A stretch of 64,000 nt of DNA from Emergencia timonensis (GCF_900086585.1 NZ_FLKM01000009.1:1054001-1118000); one strand, 5' to 3'. Shown: positions 43,918 through 52,570, counted from the stretch's first letter. The notes: generated by a model from the letters alone, not told the origin. Translations and numbers: made by a program.

Positions 43918-44778
43918 GTGAAAACAAAGAAAAGATTATCGATGAAAATAGCGGCTGTGGTTTTGATCTTGACCATGGGCCTATCGACTGTGAGTGCATA
44001 TGGTGCTGCAGTGACAAAACCGACGATATCCGCAAGAAGTGCAGTGGTGATGGATGCTGATAACGGTAAAATTGTGTATTCAAAAAATGCTCATTACAAG
44101 AGGGATCCTGTCAGCACCACGAAATTGCTGACCGCGTTGGTCGCTTTGGACCATTTGGAGCTGAATGACAAGGTGACTGTAACCAAGACGGCAGCTAATA
44201 CTGGAGGATCTACAGCGAATTTAAGAACTGGCGAAAAAATGAAGGTGAAAGATTTACTCTATGCAGCCCTTCTGCCGTCCGGTAACGATGCGGCTGTGGC
44301 ACTGGCTATCGGCGTTTCTGGCAGCAAGTCAAAATTTGCCAAGCTGATGAACAAAAAGGCCAAAGAACTGGGCTGTAAGGAAAGCAACTTCTCTAATCCG
44401 CACGGATGGAAGGCAAGTTCCCACTATTCTTCCGCTTACGATATGGCTTTGATTACCAAAGCAGCTATGGAGAACAGTGCTATTAAGAAAGCTTGCAGCA
44501 CTGAGATCTATAGGCTGGCAAAGACCAATAAGCAGAAGTCCAGGCTGGTAGCGACTACGAACTATTTTGTCGCGAAGAAGAAGTATCCGAAACTGGGCGT
44601 TTTTGCTGGTAAGACAGGGACATGGGAATGGAACAACGCCTCCCTGGTATCCGCCTGCGAGCAAAAGGGTAAAGTTATGTACGCTGTCGTACTGAGAGAT
44701 ACCACCAGCGGGCGGTATGAAAGTACCAATAAGATATTAAAGTATAGTTATAAAAAAATAGGAAACGACGCAGCATAA
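43918..44778 (+). CDS. D-alanyl-D-alanine carboxypeptidase (S11 family), short form
   Basis: The 286-residue enzyme trims the terminal D-Ala of peptidoglycan stems. A signal peptide (about 1-30) precedes the catalytic domain with the three penicillin-binding motifs: STTK near residue 68, SGN near residue 120 and KTGT near residue 231. The PBP5-type C-terminal domain and anchor are missing compared with the next gene. The start is GTG preceded by GGGAG. The last eight residues (KKIGNDAA) and the stop codon come from the first copy of the tandem repeat. Confidence 0.93.
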   Translation: MKTKKRLSMKIAAVVLILTMGLSTVSAYGAAVTKPTISARSAVVMDADNGKIVYSKNAHYKRDPVSTTKLLTALVALDHLELNDKVTVTKTAANTGGSTANLRTGEKMKVKDLLYAALLPSGNDAAVALAIGVSGSKSKFAKLMNKKAKELGCKESNFSNPHGWKASSHYSSAYDMALITKAAMENSAIKKACSTEIYRLAKTNKQKSRLVATTNYFVAKKKYPKLGVFAGKTGTWEWNNASLVSACEQKGKVMYAVVLRDTTSGRYESTNKILKYSYKKIGNDAA

Positions 44779-45250
44779 GCTGCTGTTTCCAGATGCCGCT
44801 GAGGAACAGCGGCGACGACAAAGGAAATTTCTTTGAAGCATGGGAGAGTTTTACGGCCGTAATCCATGCTATAAAAAAATAGGAAACGACGCAGCATAAG
44901 CTGCTGTTTCCAGATGCCGCTGAGGAACAGCGGCGACGACAAAGGAGATTTCTTTGAAGCATGGGAGAGTTTTTATGGCCGTAATCCATGCTATAAAAAA
45001 ATAGGAAACGACGCAGCATAAGCTGCTGTTTCCAGATGCCGCTGAGGAACAGCGGCGACGACAAAGGAGATTTCTTTGAAGCATGGGAGAGTTTTTACGG
45101 CCGTAATCCATGCTATAAAAAAATAGGAAACGACGCAGCATAAGCTGCTGTTTCCAGATGCCGCTGAGGAACAGCGGCGACGACAAAGGAGATTTCTTTG
45201 AAGCATGGGAGAGTTTTACGGCCGTAATCCATGCTATAAAAAAATAGGAT
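44749..45250 (+). repeat. four tandem 121-122 bp structured repeats
   Basis: Units start at GGAAAC at 44761, 44882, 45004 and 45126; a fifth copy of the border TATAAAAAAATAGGA ends the array. Copies differ by only a few bases (ACGG/ATGG and a T-run length change). Each unit folds as GGAAAC[GCAGC/GCTGC]GTTTCC, then GCCGCTG/CAGCGGC, CAAAG/CTTTG and AGCATGG/CCATGCT. No T-run follows a stem, so these are not terminators. Confidence 0.92.
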
Positions 45251-45264
45251 GAGAGTGTTAATAC

Positions 45265-46581
45265 ATGAGCAGAATAATGAAAAGAACAATTTCATTAATG
45301 CTGGCAGTCCTGGTTGTTTTATCCAGTGGCAGTGCCGCCTTTGGGGCAAAAGTAGCGAAACCGAATATTACTGCTGCAGGCGCAATGGTGTATTGCCAGA
45401 ATACGGGAGAAATTGTCTATTCTAAAAACAGTCAGAAAAAATTAGAGCCATTCAGCGTTACTAAGCTGATGACCGTACTGCTGGCAGTACAGAACCTTCC
45501 TCTCGATAAGGAGGTCACGGTGTCTGCAAAAGCAGCCAGCCAGAAAGAGGCTTCCATCAACTTGAAGGAGGGGGAGATTCTGACGGTAGAGGACTTGATT
45601 TACGCAGCTCTCCTGCCTTCTGGCAACGACGCGGCTTACGCCCTGGGCGAGGCTGTATCTGGGGATATGGAAACCTTCATCGCTTTGATGAATAAGACGG
45701 CGAAGAACATCGGCTGTAAGAAAACCCACTTTACAAACCCCAGCGGTATGCAGGCAAAACGTCACTATACAACTGCATCTGATATGATGGAGATTGTGAA
45801 AGTAGCGCTTTCCAACGACATCATCAGAAAAGCTGCCGGCTCTACGAAATATACAATTGAAAAGACCAATAAGAGTAAAAAAAGAGTGCTGCATTCCCAT
45901 ATCAAGTTTTTGTCAGATAAGGAATCCGGTGTTTATGCCGGTAAGACAGGATATTGGGATACATATAACTGCAGTATTGCGCTGGGTTATAAGAAGGACG
46001 GACTGAGCCTGTTCGTCGTCATCATGGGCGATACTGTAGCAGAGCGGACCAAAGACGTGAAAAAACTGATTCAGTACGCAACTGCCAAGGTTGAAGGCCA
46101 AAAGGTTATCGGCAGCGGCAAAGAAAGCGGCAGGGTCAGAATCAAACACGGTGCTAAGACAAGCGTGACTGCTTATACTGCAGAGACAGGCTATGCTTAT
46201 CTGCCAAAGGAGGCGTCTGCTAAACTGATCAGCACAAAGACTGTCATGCGAGATGACGTCGAAGCGCCTGTCAAGGCGGGAACGGTGGTTGGCACGTACC
46301 AGATTTACGTAGCTGACGAGCTAGTCAACGAAGTAAATCTCGTGATAACGGAAGATATTGATCAAGGCTGGTTCCCATCTTATCTGGGCATTTCCAACTT
46401 TGCAACAATTATTATCTGTATCGTCTTTATTTTGCTGCTTACTCTCTTTCTCACTATTTCCATAACAAAGGCCAGGAACAGACGACGTAAGAGAATGATG
46501 AAAAAGCAGCGCATTATGGAAATAGCCATGGAAGAGATGAGGCGAGAACAGGAACGAAAGGAAAGAGATTGGCGATTCTAA
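45265..46581 (+). CDS. D-alanyl-D-alanine carboxypeptidase (S11 family), anchored
   Basis: The 438-residue paralogue has a signal peptide (about 1-27), motifs SVTK near residue 65, SGN near residue 118 and KTG near residue 230, a PBP5-like C-terminal beta domain (about 285-360), one C-terminal membrane segment (about 375-400) and a basic/acidic cytoplasmic tail rich in R, K, M and E. The ribosome binding site AGGATGAGAG comes partly from the last repeat border. Confidence 0.93.
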   Translation: MSRIMKRTISLMLAVLVVLSSGSAAFGAKVAKPNITAAGAMVYCQNTGEIVYSKNSQKKLEPFSVTKLMTVLLAVQNLPLDKEVTVSAKAASQKEASINLKEGEILTVEDLIYAALLPSGNDAAYALGEAVSGDMETFIALMNKTAKNIGCKKTHFTNPSGMQAKRHYTTASDMMEIVKVALSNDIIRKAAGSTKYTIEKTNKSKKRVLHSHIKFLSDKESGVYAGKTGYWDTYNCSIALGYKKDGLSLFVVIMGDTVAERTKDVKKLIQYATAKVEGQKVIGSGKESGRVRIKHGAKTSVTAYTAETGYAYLPKEASAKLISTKTVMRDDVEAPVKAGTVVGTYQIYVADELVNEVNLVITEDIDQGWFPSYLGISNFATIIICIVFILLLTLFLTISITKARNRRRKRMMKKQRIMEIAMEEMRREQERKERDWRF

Positions 46582-46582
46582 T

Positions 46583-48418
46583 ATGTTTGACATCAAAGAG
46601 AACTTAAAAAAACTCCCGGATTGTCCGGGAGTTTATATGCATAAGGACAAGCTGGGACAGATTATATATGTTGGAAAGGCGATTTCCCTAAAAAACAGGG
46701 TGCGTCAGTATTTCCAAAGTGCGGCGAAGTCCAATCCGAAGGTCAGGGCAATGGTCTCTAATATTGCGGAGTTTGAATATATCACCTGCAGTACGGAGAT
46801 GGAAGCCCTGATTTTAGAATGCAATTTAATCAAAAAATACATGCCTAAATATAACGTACTGCTGCGGGATGACAAGACTTATCCCTATATTGTGGTCACT
46901 ACAACGGAAGACTTTCCTAGAGTTTTGAAGACCAGAATTATCGCTAAAGACGGCAATCGGTATTTTGGACCTTACAGCGACGCGAGGGCGGTCAATCAGA
47001 TTGTGGAGTTATTGTCCAATATCTATTCCTTGAAACGCTGTTCGGCTAAGGAGTTTCCGCTTCATTTCAGGCCTTGCCTCAATTACCATATTAATCAATG
47101 TAAAGGCGTCTGTGTGGGGAAAGTCAGCAAAGAGGAGTATCGGCAGTCCATCGACAAGGTCATAGAGTTTCTCAGTGGAAAGGAAAAGCCGCTGCTCAGA
47201 AGTCTGGAGGAAAAAATGCAGCAGGCCTCAGAAAAACTGGAATTTGAAGAAGCTGCGAAATATAGAGACTACATTTCGTCCATTAAAACAATTTCTGAGA
47301 CTCAGCGAGTGACCATGATACACGATAAAGATCTGGATGTGGTTCTGCCAGTCAAAGATCAGCAGAACTCCTTTATCGTATTGTTTACCGTGCGGGACGG
47401 CAAACTTTCCGGCCGTGAGACCTTCCAGATTCAGACCGATGAAAATGACAACAGAGACGAGATGGTAGCAGAGTTTATCAAGCAGTACTATAGCCAGTGG
47501 GCAGTGGTGCCGCCAGAGATTTTGGTAGAAAGCACGCCGCCTGACATTGAACTGTTGGAAGAGTTTTTGAGCCGAGAAGGGCGTAAGGTGCGAATCTTTG
47601 TCCCACAGAAGGGTGAAAAGAAGGCCTTGCTGAACATGGCACAGAGCGACTGCATTGAAATGGTAAAAACTCTGTCTGAGAAAGCAAAGTCGAACCAGGA
47701 GAAGCAGACCGCTATCAAAGCTGAAATTGAGTCTGTCATCAGGGAAGCAGGATACACGCCGGCAGACAAGCAGGCTTATCGTATTGAATCTTATGATATA
47801 TCCAATACGAACGGAGTAGACTCCGTAGGCGCGATGATTGTATTTGAAGGTCTGAAGCGGATTCGGAAGGACTATAGACGCTTTAAAATTAAAACGATTG
47901 AGGGACCTAATGACTACGGAAGCCTACAGGAGATGATTTACAGGCGTTTCAAGCGGGCAAAGGCGGGCGACCCTGCATTCATCAAAATACCTGATGCCAT
48001 CTTCATGGATGGCGGCCAAGGTCAGGTGACTGCAGCGCGAAAGGTTTTGATCGCCCTAGGTATCGACATCCCTGTCGTAGGCATGGCAAAAGATGACAGT
48101 CACAGGACGAGAGCCATCGTTTTTGAAGATGGACGAGAAATCCTTCTCAGAGAAAGAAACCTGCTATTTAAGTACGCAGGGACGATTCAAGAAGAAGTAC
48201 ATCGCTTTGCCATCGACTACCACAGAAGTCTGCGCAGCAAAAACGCAATCCACTCTGTACTCGACAATATTTCAGGCGTCGGGCCTACGCGCAGGAACGC
48301 GCTGCTCAATCATTTTCAAACTATAGAAACCATCAAGCAGGCTTCAGTGGAGGAACTTATGAAAGTGCCTGGAATTACAGAATCTGTGGCAGAAAATATT
48401 AAAGAATATTTTAGTTGA
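46583..48418 (+). CDS. uvrC: excinuclease ABC subunit C
   Basis: The 611-residue nuclease of nucleotide excision repair starts with the GIY-YIG domain (CPGVYMHKDKLGQIIYVGKAISLKNRVRQYF-type segment, residues 13-45), a UVR motif (EKLEFEEAAKYRDYI near 217), the RNase H-like C-terminal nuclease (YDISNTNGVDSVGAMIVFE near 398) and a final helix-hairpin-helix (ISGVGPTRRNALL). Length is normal. It begins 1 nt after the carboxypeptidase stop. Confidence 0.97.
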   Translation: MFDIKENLKKLPDCPGVYMHKDKLGQIIYVGKAISLKNRVRQYFQSAAKSNPKVRAMVSNIAEFEYITCSTEMEALILECNLIKKYMPKYNVLLRDDKTYPYIVVTTTEDFPRVLKTRIIAKDGNRYFGPYSDARAVNQIVELLSNIYSLKRCSAKEFPLHFRPCLNYHINQCKGVCVGKVSKEEYRQSIDKVIEFLSGKEKPLLRSLEEKMQQASEKLEFEEAAKYRDYISSIKTISETQRVTMIHDKDLDVVLPVKDQQNSFIVLFTVRDGKLSGRETFQIQTDENDNRDEMVAEFIKQYYSQWAVVPPEILVESTPPDIELLEEFLSREGRKVRIFVPQKGEKKALLNMAQSDCIEMVKTLSEKAKSNQEKQTAIKAEIESVIREAGYTPADKQAYRIESYDISNTNGVDSVGAMIVFEGLKRIRKDYRRFKIKTIEGPNDYGSLQEMIYRRFKRAKAGDPAFIKIPDAIFMDGGQGQVTAARKVLIALGIDIPVVGMAKDDSHRTRAIVFEDGREILLRERNLLFKYAGTIQEEVHRFAIDYHRSLRSKNAIHSVLDNISGVGPTRRNALLNHFQTIETIKQASVEELMKVPGITESVAENIKEYFS

Positions 48419-48493
48419 TAATTTTGCACAATAATGGTATATTAGTAAGATAACAAAGAAATTAATGAGAGTTAACGAAAATGGAGGATCAAT

Positions 48494-48781
48494 ATGGCAG
48501 ATAACAAGAACAACATGCAGGATGAGGCAGATATCATCACTTTAGAATTTGATGATGGAACTGAATTAGAATGCGAAATCATGGGTGTTTTTGATTATAA
48601 TGGAAAGGACTACATCGCTTTAATTCCGCTAGACGATTCTGATGACGTTTATATCTACGGATACAACGAAGTTGGGGAAGACGAATTCGAACTAGTTGAT
48701 ATCGAAGACGACGAATTATTCCAGAATGTTGTACAAGAGTTCGACGCAATCATGGCAGAAGACGATGGCAGCGTAAACTAA
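48494..48781 (+). CDS. DUF1292 protein (YrzB family)
   Basis: The 95-residue acidic protein has the DUF1292 core ITLEFDDGTELECEIMGVFDYNGKDYIALIPLDD followed by YIYGYNEVGEDEFELVDIEDDELF. The family is widespread in Bacillota with no known function. GGAGG lies 6 nt before the ATG. Confidence 0.92.
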   Translation: MADNKNNMQDEADIITLEFDDGTELECEIMGVFDYNGKDYIALIPLDDSDDVYIYGYNEVGEDEFELVDIEDDELFQNVVQEFDAIMAEDDGSVN

Positions 48782-48798
48782 TTATATGTGAGACAACC

Positions 48799-48828
48799 AA
48801 TCCTGCAGCAGCGGCTGCAGGATTTTTT
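48799..48828 (+). terminator. terminator after the DUF1292 gene
   Basis: TCCTGCAGC pairs with GCTGCAGGA around AGCG, followed by TTTTTT. A further hairpin GACCTCAT/ATGAGGTC lies at 48857-48878; otherwise 48829-49037 shows nothing. Confidence 0.9.
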
Positions 48829-49037
48829 CGTCTGGATTCATTATTGCACGATAAAAGACCTCATCTAACGATGAGGTCCCTTACCTGCGATATTTAATAT
48901 TTAATTAAGAAAGAACGTTCAAAAGTATGCTGTAACCCTATCACCCTTTTGACAATTTCATTATAACCAAAATATGTGTTGATTTTGCGAAGAAATATTA
49001 TCAATTCTGTGACAGAAATATTAAGAAATCTTAATAC

Positions 49038-49066
49038 AAAAAAGAGCTATCTTCTAGCTCTTTTTA
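49038..49066 (-). terminator. terminator of the small membrane protein gene
   Basis: AAAAAAGAGCTA and TAGCTCTTTTT flank a short loop; read on the minus strand GAGCTA/TAGCTC is followed by TTTTTTG. It overlaps the stop codon of the minus-strand gene. Confidence 0.75.
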
Positions 49067-49211
49067 AGAATGCAACGGCAAAAAATGCGAATATGGCAGT
49101 TCCAACTACGTAGTATGAATTATAGTGGCCCTTCAATATGGCTGATAGACATACCAGAGTAAAGACAATAAACAGAATTCCGATTGCTATATTTCGTTTG
49201 TTCCAGTTCAT
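49047..49211 (-). CDS. 54-residue two-TM membrane protein
   Basis: A short reading frame encodes MNWNKRNIAIGILFIVFTLV, CLSAILKGHYNSYYVVGTAI and FAFFAVAFLKRARR. It has two hydrophobic segments (about 8-26 and 35-50) and a positively charged end. AAAAGGAG lies 9 nt before the ATG, and a terminator overlaps its stop, which argues for a real gene. Its transcript probably begins in the adjacent repeat array. No family is recognised. Confidence 0.7.
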   Translation of the reverse strand: MNWNKRNIAIGILFIVFTLVCLSAILKGHYNSYYVVGTAIFAFFAVAFLKRARR

Positions 49212-49224
49212 GAATTACGTCTCC

Positions 49225-49457
49225 TTTTGCGGCAACGCCGTTTAGATATAATAGAACCATTATACCATGACAAAACCGCTGAAAATAGAATGGAATGTCA
49301 TGATTCAATGGTTCTCACTTTGCGGCAACGCCGTTTAGATATAATAGAACCATTATACCATGACAAAACCGCTGAAAATAGAATGGAATGTCATGATTCA
49401 ATGGTTCTCACTTTGCGGCAACGCCGTTTAGATATAATAGAACCATTATACCACAAA
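49225..49457 (-). repeat. covarying repeat family, locus 4 (2.5 units)
   Basis: CGGCAACGCCG cores begin at 49230, 49323 and 49416 (exact 93-bp period). On the minus strand each unit has TATAATGGTTCT, core CGGCGTTGCCG, AGAACCATT, then inner stem CATGACA/TGTCATG. The last core runs directly into the ribosome binding site of the 54-residue gene. Confidence 0.9.
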
Positions 49458-49548
49458 TCAGCATGATAAAATAGGATTGTTTTTTACAGGGAGATGGGAT
49501 AAAGTATATAGCGTGGGTGACACAAAAAAAGTAGAATGGAGAATTTGT

Positions 49549-50928
49549 GTGAAAAAATATGATATCATTATCGCCGGCGCTGGAGCCAGCGGTGTTTTTA
49601 TGTCTTACGAATTGACGAAAGAGAAAAATCAGGCGAAAATTTTGATGATAGATAAAGGCGCACCTTTAGAAAAGAGAGTCTGTCCAATTAAAGCGGGAAA
49701 GACGAAAAACTGTATCAAATGCAGTCCGTGCCATATCATGAATGGCTACGGCGGAGCCGGCACATTATCTGACGGGAAATATAATATAACGACCCAGTTT
49801 GGAGGTGACTTACACCGATATGTTGGTACTGACCATGCTATGGAGTTGATGGAGTATGTGGACAGTGTTCTCTGTGCTATGGGAGGCAGTGATGCAAAGC
49901 TTTATTCCACTGCAAACTCAGATCTGAAAACCAGGTGTTTGCAGAATAATCTGCATCTGCTTGAGGCCAAGGTCCGCCATTTGGGAACGGATAGAAACGT
50001 GCAGATTCTTGGAAAAATCTTCGAATATATTAAAGAAAGAATTGATACACAGTTTTACACGACCATTGAGGATGTGGCAGTTATGGATGACGGGACTTTC
50101 CACGTTTTGACGGACAAGGGGCAGTTTGCCTGTGATAAGCTGGTTCTCGCAACAGGCCGGTCAGGATCAAAGTGGATTGCGAAGATTTGCGACGAACTGG
50201 GCATTGAACAGAAGAAGAATCGTGTTGACATTGGTGTCAGAGTAGAACTTCCGGCAGAAGTTTTTAAAGACATTACCGATGCCGTTTATGAAGGGAAAAT
50301 CGTATATAAGACGGACAGATACAACGATATGGTCAGAACCTTCTGCATGAATCCTTATGGGGAAGTGGTATCTGAAAATACGAATGGGATCGTGACGGTC
50401 AATGGGCACAGCTACGCAGATCCCAACCTTCATACAGAAAATACAAACTTTGCACTTCTGGTATCCAACAAGTTTACGGAGCCATTTGAAGACAGCAATG
50501 AATATGGTGAATCCATCGCACGACTGTCAAACATGTTGGGAGGCGGCGTCCTTCTGCAGAGATTCGGTGATTTGGTAAAGGGCCGCCGAAGTAGTGAGCG
50601 CAGAATGGAGAAGTGCTTTACCCGTCAGACATTGGCGGCAACACCTGGAGACCTAAGTCTGGTTATTCCAAAGCGACAGCTGGACAGCATTATTGAGATG
50701 ATCTATGCCTTAGACAAAATTGCTCCTGGCACAGCCAATGAAGACACCCTGCTCTATGGTGTAGAAGTGAAATTTTACAATTCCAAGGTACATGTAGATA
50801 AGAACTTGCAGACGAAGATTCCTGGACTCTATGCTCTAGGCGATGGTTCCGGCGTGACTCATTCTTTATCTCAGGCATCAGCCAGCGGCGTTTATGTAGC
50901 GCGAATTCTGGCAAAACAATACCAATGA
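49549..50928 (+). CDS. FAD-dependent oxidoreductase (clostridial HI0933/GidA-like type)
   Basis: The 459-residue flavoprotein has an N-terminal dinucleotide fold IIIAGAGASGVFMSYEL near residue 6, a cysteine-rich segment RVCPIKAGKTKNCIKCSPCH near residue 43, KLVLATGRSGSKW in the middle and a C-terminal FAD segment GLYALGDGSGVTHSLSQASASGVYVA. This layout is common in anaerobes; the reaction is unknown. The cysteines (C-x9-C-x2-C-x2-C) could hold a metal or cluster. GTG at 49549 with GGAG 7 nt upstream is preferred over an ATG 24 codons earlier. Confidence 0.87.
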   Translation: MKKYDIIIAGAGASGVFMSYELTKEKNQAKILMIDKGAPLEKRVCPIKAGKTKNCIKCSPCHIMNGYGGAGTLSDGKYNITTQFGGDLHRYVGTDHAMELMEYVDSVLCAMGGSDAKLYSTANSDLKTRCLQNNLHLLEAKVRHLGTDRNVQILGKIFEYIKERIDTQFYTTIEDVAVMDDGTFHVLTDKGQFACDKLVLATGRSGSKWIAKICDELGIEQKKNRVDIGVRVELPAEVFKDITDAVYEGKIVYKTDRYNDMVRTFCMNPYGEVVSENTNGIVTVNGHSYADPNLHTENTNFALLVSNKFTEPFEDSNEYGESIARLSNMLGGGVLLQRFGDLVKGRRSSERRMEKCFTRQTLAATPGDLSLVIPKRQLDSIIEMIYALDKIAPGTANEDTLLYGVEVKFYNSKVHVDKNLQTKIPGLYALGDGSGVTHSLSQASASGVYVARILAKQYQ

Positions 50929-50990
50929 CAATCTACACATTATAAAATCTGTCCACAAGTTCAGGCAACTGAAAAGCGAAATAAAACAAC

Positions 50991-51031
50991 AAAAGACGGG
51001 CTATCAGCTTCTGGCAGTTAGCCCGTCTTTT
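50991..51031. terminator. bidirectional terminator between flavoprotein and methyltransferase genes
   Basis: AAAAGACGGGCTA (50991-51003) pairs with TAGCCCGTCTTTT (51019-51031). Confidence 0.88.
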
Positions 51032-51077
51032 CTGTTAAAGCGTTCTCTATTAGAACAGAAGGCTTCAATGGCGGCAG

Positions 51078-51911
51078 TTATTTTTTGAGCAATATAGCCA
51101 AGGTCTGGCTTTCATCTGTACCAGGATTACCGGCCATGTCACCGAAGACGTTCAATACCTTAAATCCGGCAGAGGCAGCTTCTTTTGACAGCGTTTCTGC
51201 AGTAAAATAAGTCGTCCATAGATAATAGGGGACAAGTTCCTTTTCAGATACGATACAGATTTCCTCCAATGTCACATTAGGTGCATAACGATAGAAGCCG
51301 CTTAAGGCAAGATAAGCATCCTGCCGCCAAAATCCATCAGCCAGACAAAAATCCCAGGTCTGCTTCTCCTCAAACCTGTCGTAGGCTGCCATAGAAAATA
51401 CATCTAACAGAAATCTGCCTCCTGGCCTTAAGCTTTGATAAACTCTACTCAGCAGATTTCCTCGATCAGCTGTCGATAGTGCTCCATAATCACAATAAAT
51501 CATGGTAACGATATCAAAATCTGCATTTAAGTCCAGCTTTAGATAGTCTTGACAGTTATATGCGATATCTAAGCCCTGATTGGCAGCAGATTCTTTAGCA
51601 TAATTAATGGAACGCCTGGAGAAGTCGATTCCTGTGACCTGATAACCAGCCTTAACAAACCTCTCAGCATAGATTCCCGGACCGCAGCCTACATCCAGAA
51701 GAGATGGATAATCTGTAGGAGGTAGCAGCTTGCTGATCCAGGCTGCCGACTGATTGATAAATGATAGCTTTCGGCTGGCCCCCTCAAAATCAGGATCCAG
51801 ATGGGCTTTGAGCATTTGCTTGGAAATGTATTGGTCGTCCCAAAATGCTACGGCTGATTTTTCATACAGTGGCGGTTTTTTTAATGTGGTGTAAATATTT
51901 TTGAACATCAT
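51078..51911 (-). CDS. class I SAM-dependent methyltransferase
   Basis: The 277-residue protein has SAM motif I SLLDVGCGPGIYAERFVKAG near residue 70, the acidic residue of motif II in QVTGIDFSRRSI, and motif IV IVTMIYCDYGAL. It methylates an unknown small molecule or macromolecule. AAAGGAG lies upstream. It has a long leader with a terminator just before the ribosome binding site. Confidence 0.9.
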   Translation of the reverse strand: MMFKNIYTTLKKPPLYEKSAVAFWDDQYISKQMLKAHLDPDFEGASRKLSFINQSAAWISKLLPPTDYPSLLDVGCGPGIYAERFVKAGYQVTGIDFSRRSINYAKESAANQGLDIAYNCQDYLKLDLNADFDIVTMIYCDYGALSTADRGNLLSRVYQSLRPGGRFLLDVFSMAAYDRFEEKQTWDFCLADGFWRQDAYLALSGFYRYAPNVTLEEICIVSEKELVPYYLWTTYFTAETLSKEAASAGFKVLNVFGDMAGNPGTDESQTLAILLKK

Positions 51912-51930
51912 CGTGCTCCTTTCTAAGCCA

Positions 51931-51960
51931 AAGAAAAAGCCGTAGATTTATATCTACGGC
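51931..51960 (-). terminator. leader terminator (attenuator) before the methyltransferase gene
   Basis: On the minus strand GCCGTAGAT pairs with ATCTACGGC around ATAA and is followed by TTTTTCTTT. It ends about 20 nt before the methyltransferase start, inside the leader of the promoter at 52158. Confidence 0.75.
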
Positions 51961-52157
51961 CCATCTTCCTGGGGAAAGAAAAGTTGGGAGTAAAATAAAA
52001 TCAAATTGCAGGAACGAAAATAAAACTGCCGAGACAGTGTTTCGTTACTCTATATCATTGATTTTATCTACTCTGTTCCAGTCGTATCTATGCACCTGAT
52101 TGTTTGTCATCAGATACGCCGGATATCATCACCTTTTCTAATTTATTTTATACACTT

Positions 52158-52186
52158 ATCATAAAGGCTGCCTTGCTCTGTGTCAA
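52158..52186 (-). promoter_or_regulatory. sigma-A promoter of the methyltransferase leader
   Basis: On the minus strand TTGACA (52181-52186) and TATGAT (52158-52163) are 17 bp apart, close to consensus. The leader of about 240 nt contains CGTATCT/AGATACG and ACTG/CAGT hairpins before the terminator at 51931. Confidence 0.75.
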
Positions 52187-52198
52187 GAGCGACTGACT

Positions 52199-52570
52199 TT
52201 ATTTTCTCCAAAAGGTACTGTAATCCGCTTTCTCTTCTATATTATAAATTATCATTCGCTCTAACAACAAAAAGTCAACAGAGTCTTCCCATCTAATTCG
52301 AAAGATATTAGAGGTATGACTGTATCCTGCATTGGTAATTTCTTCTGCAAATTTCTCAATACCTGCTTTTTCAGGCGAGATTGCAAAGTGTAATTTTGCT
52401 GTGCTGAATCCGATAATAAACGTACCGTGGTCTGTGAACATCGGCTGATTCCACGCGATTTTCGGCTCTAGCCCAGGGAATTTTCTGCTCACCCATCCTA
52501 AAACGTCGGCCAGCTTGGCACGATGCTGATCATCAGAAATAGATGCTAAATAATCTGTAAAAATATTCAT
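52199..52570 (-). CDS. DUF1801/YdhG-like protein
   Basis: The 123-residue protein has the DUF1801 fold with GWVSRKFPGLEPKIAWNQPMFTDHGTFIIGFSTAKLHFAISPE, the segment seen in small YdhG-type proteins once described as iron chaperones. Function is uncertain. It ends just before the promoter of the methyltransferase leader. Its ATG overlaps the stop of a possible 57-residue frame. Confidence 0.85.
   Translation of the reverse strand: MNIFTDYLASISDDQHRAKLADVLGWVSRKFPGLEPKIAWNQPMFTDHGTFIIGFSTAKLHFAISPEKAGIEKFAEEITNAGYSHTSNIFRIRWEDSVDFLLLERMIIYNIEEKADYSTFWRK

Noticed and set aside
44761..45246. Known riboswitch class (c-di-GMP or c-di-AMP) in the tandem units
   Set aside because: The conserved ligand-core bases of those classes are missing and four near-identical units end without terminators.
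44675..45349. Minus-strand frames with repeated MSSPLFLSGIWKQQ-type starts
   Set aside because: They are translations of the tandem structured repeat and repeat with it; no start signals.
51912..52186. T-box leader for the methyltransferase
   Set aside because: No T-box sequence or specifier-loop pattern could be found, and the gene is not an amino-acid gene.
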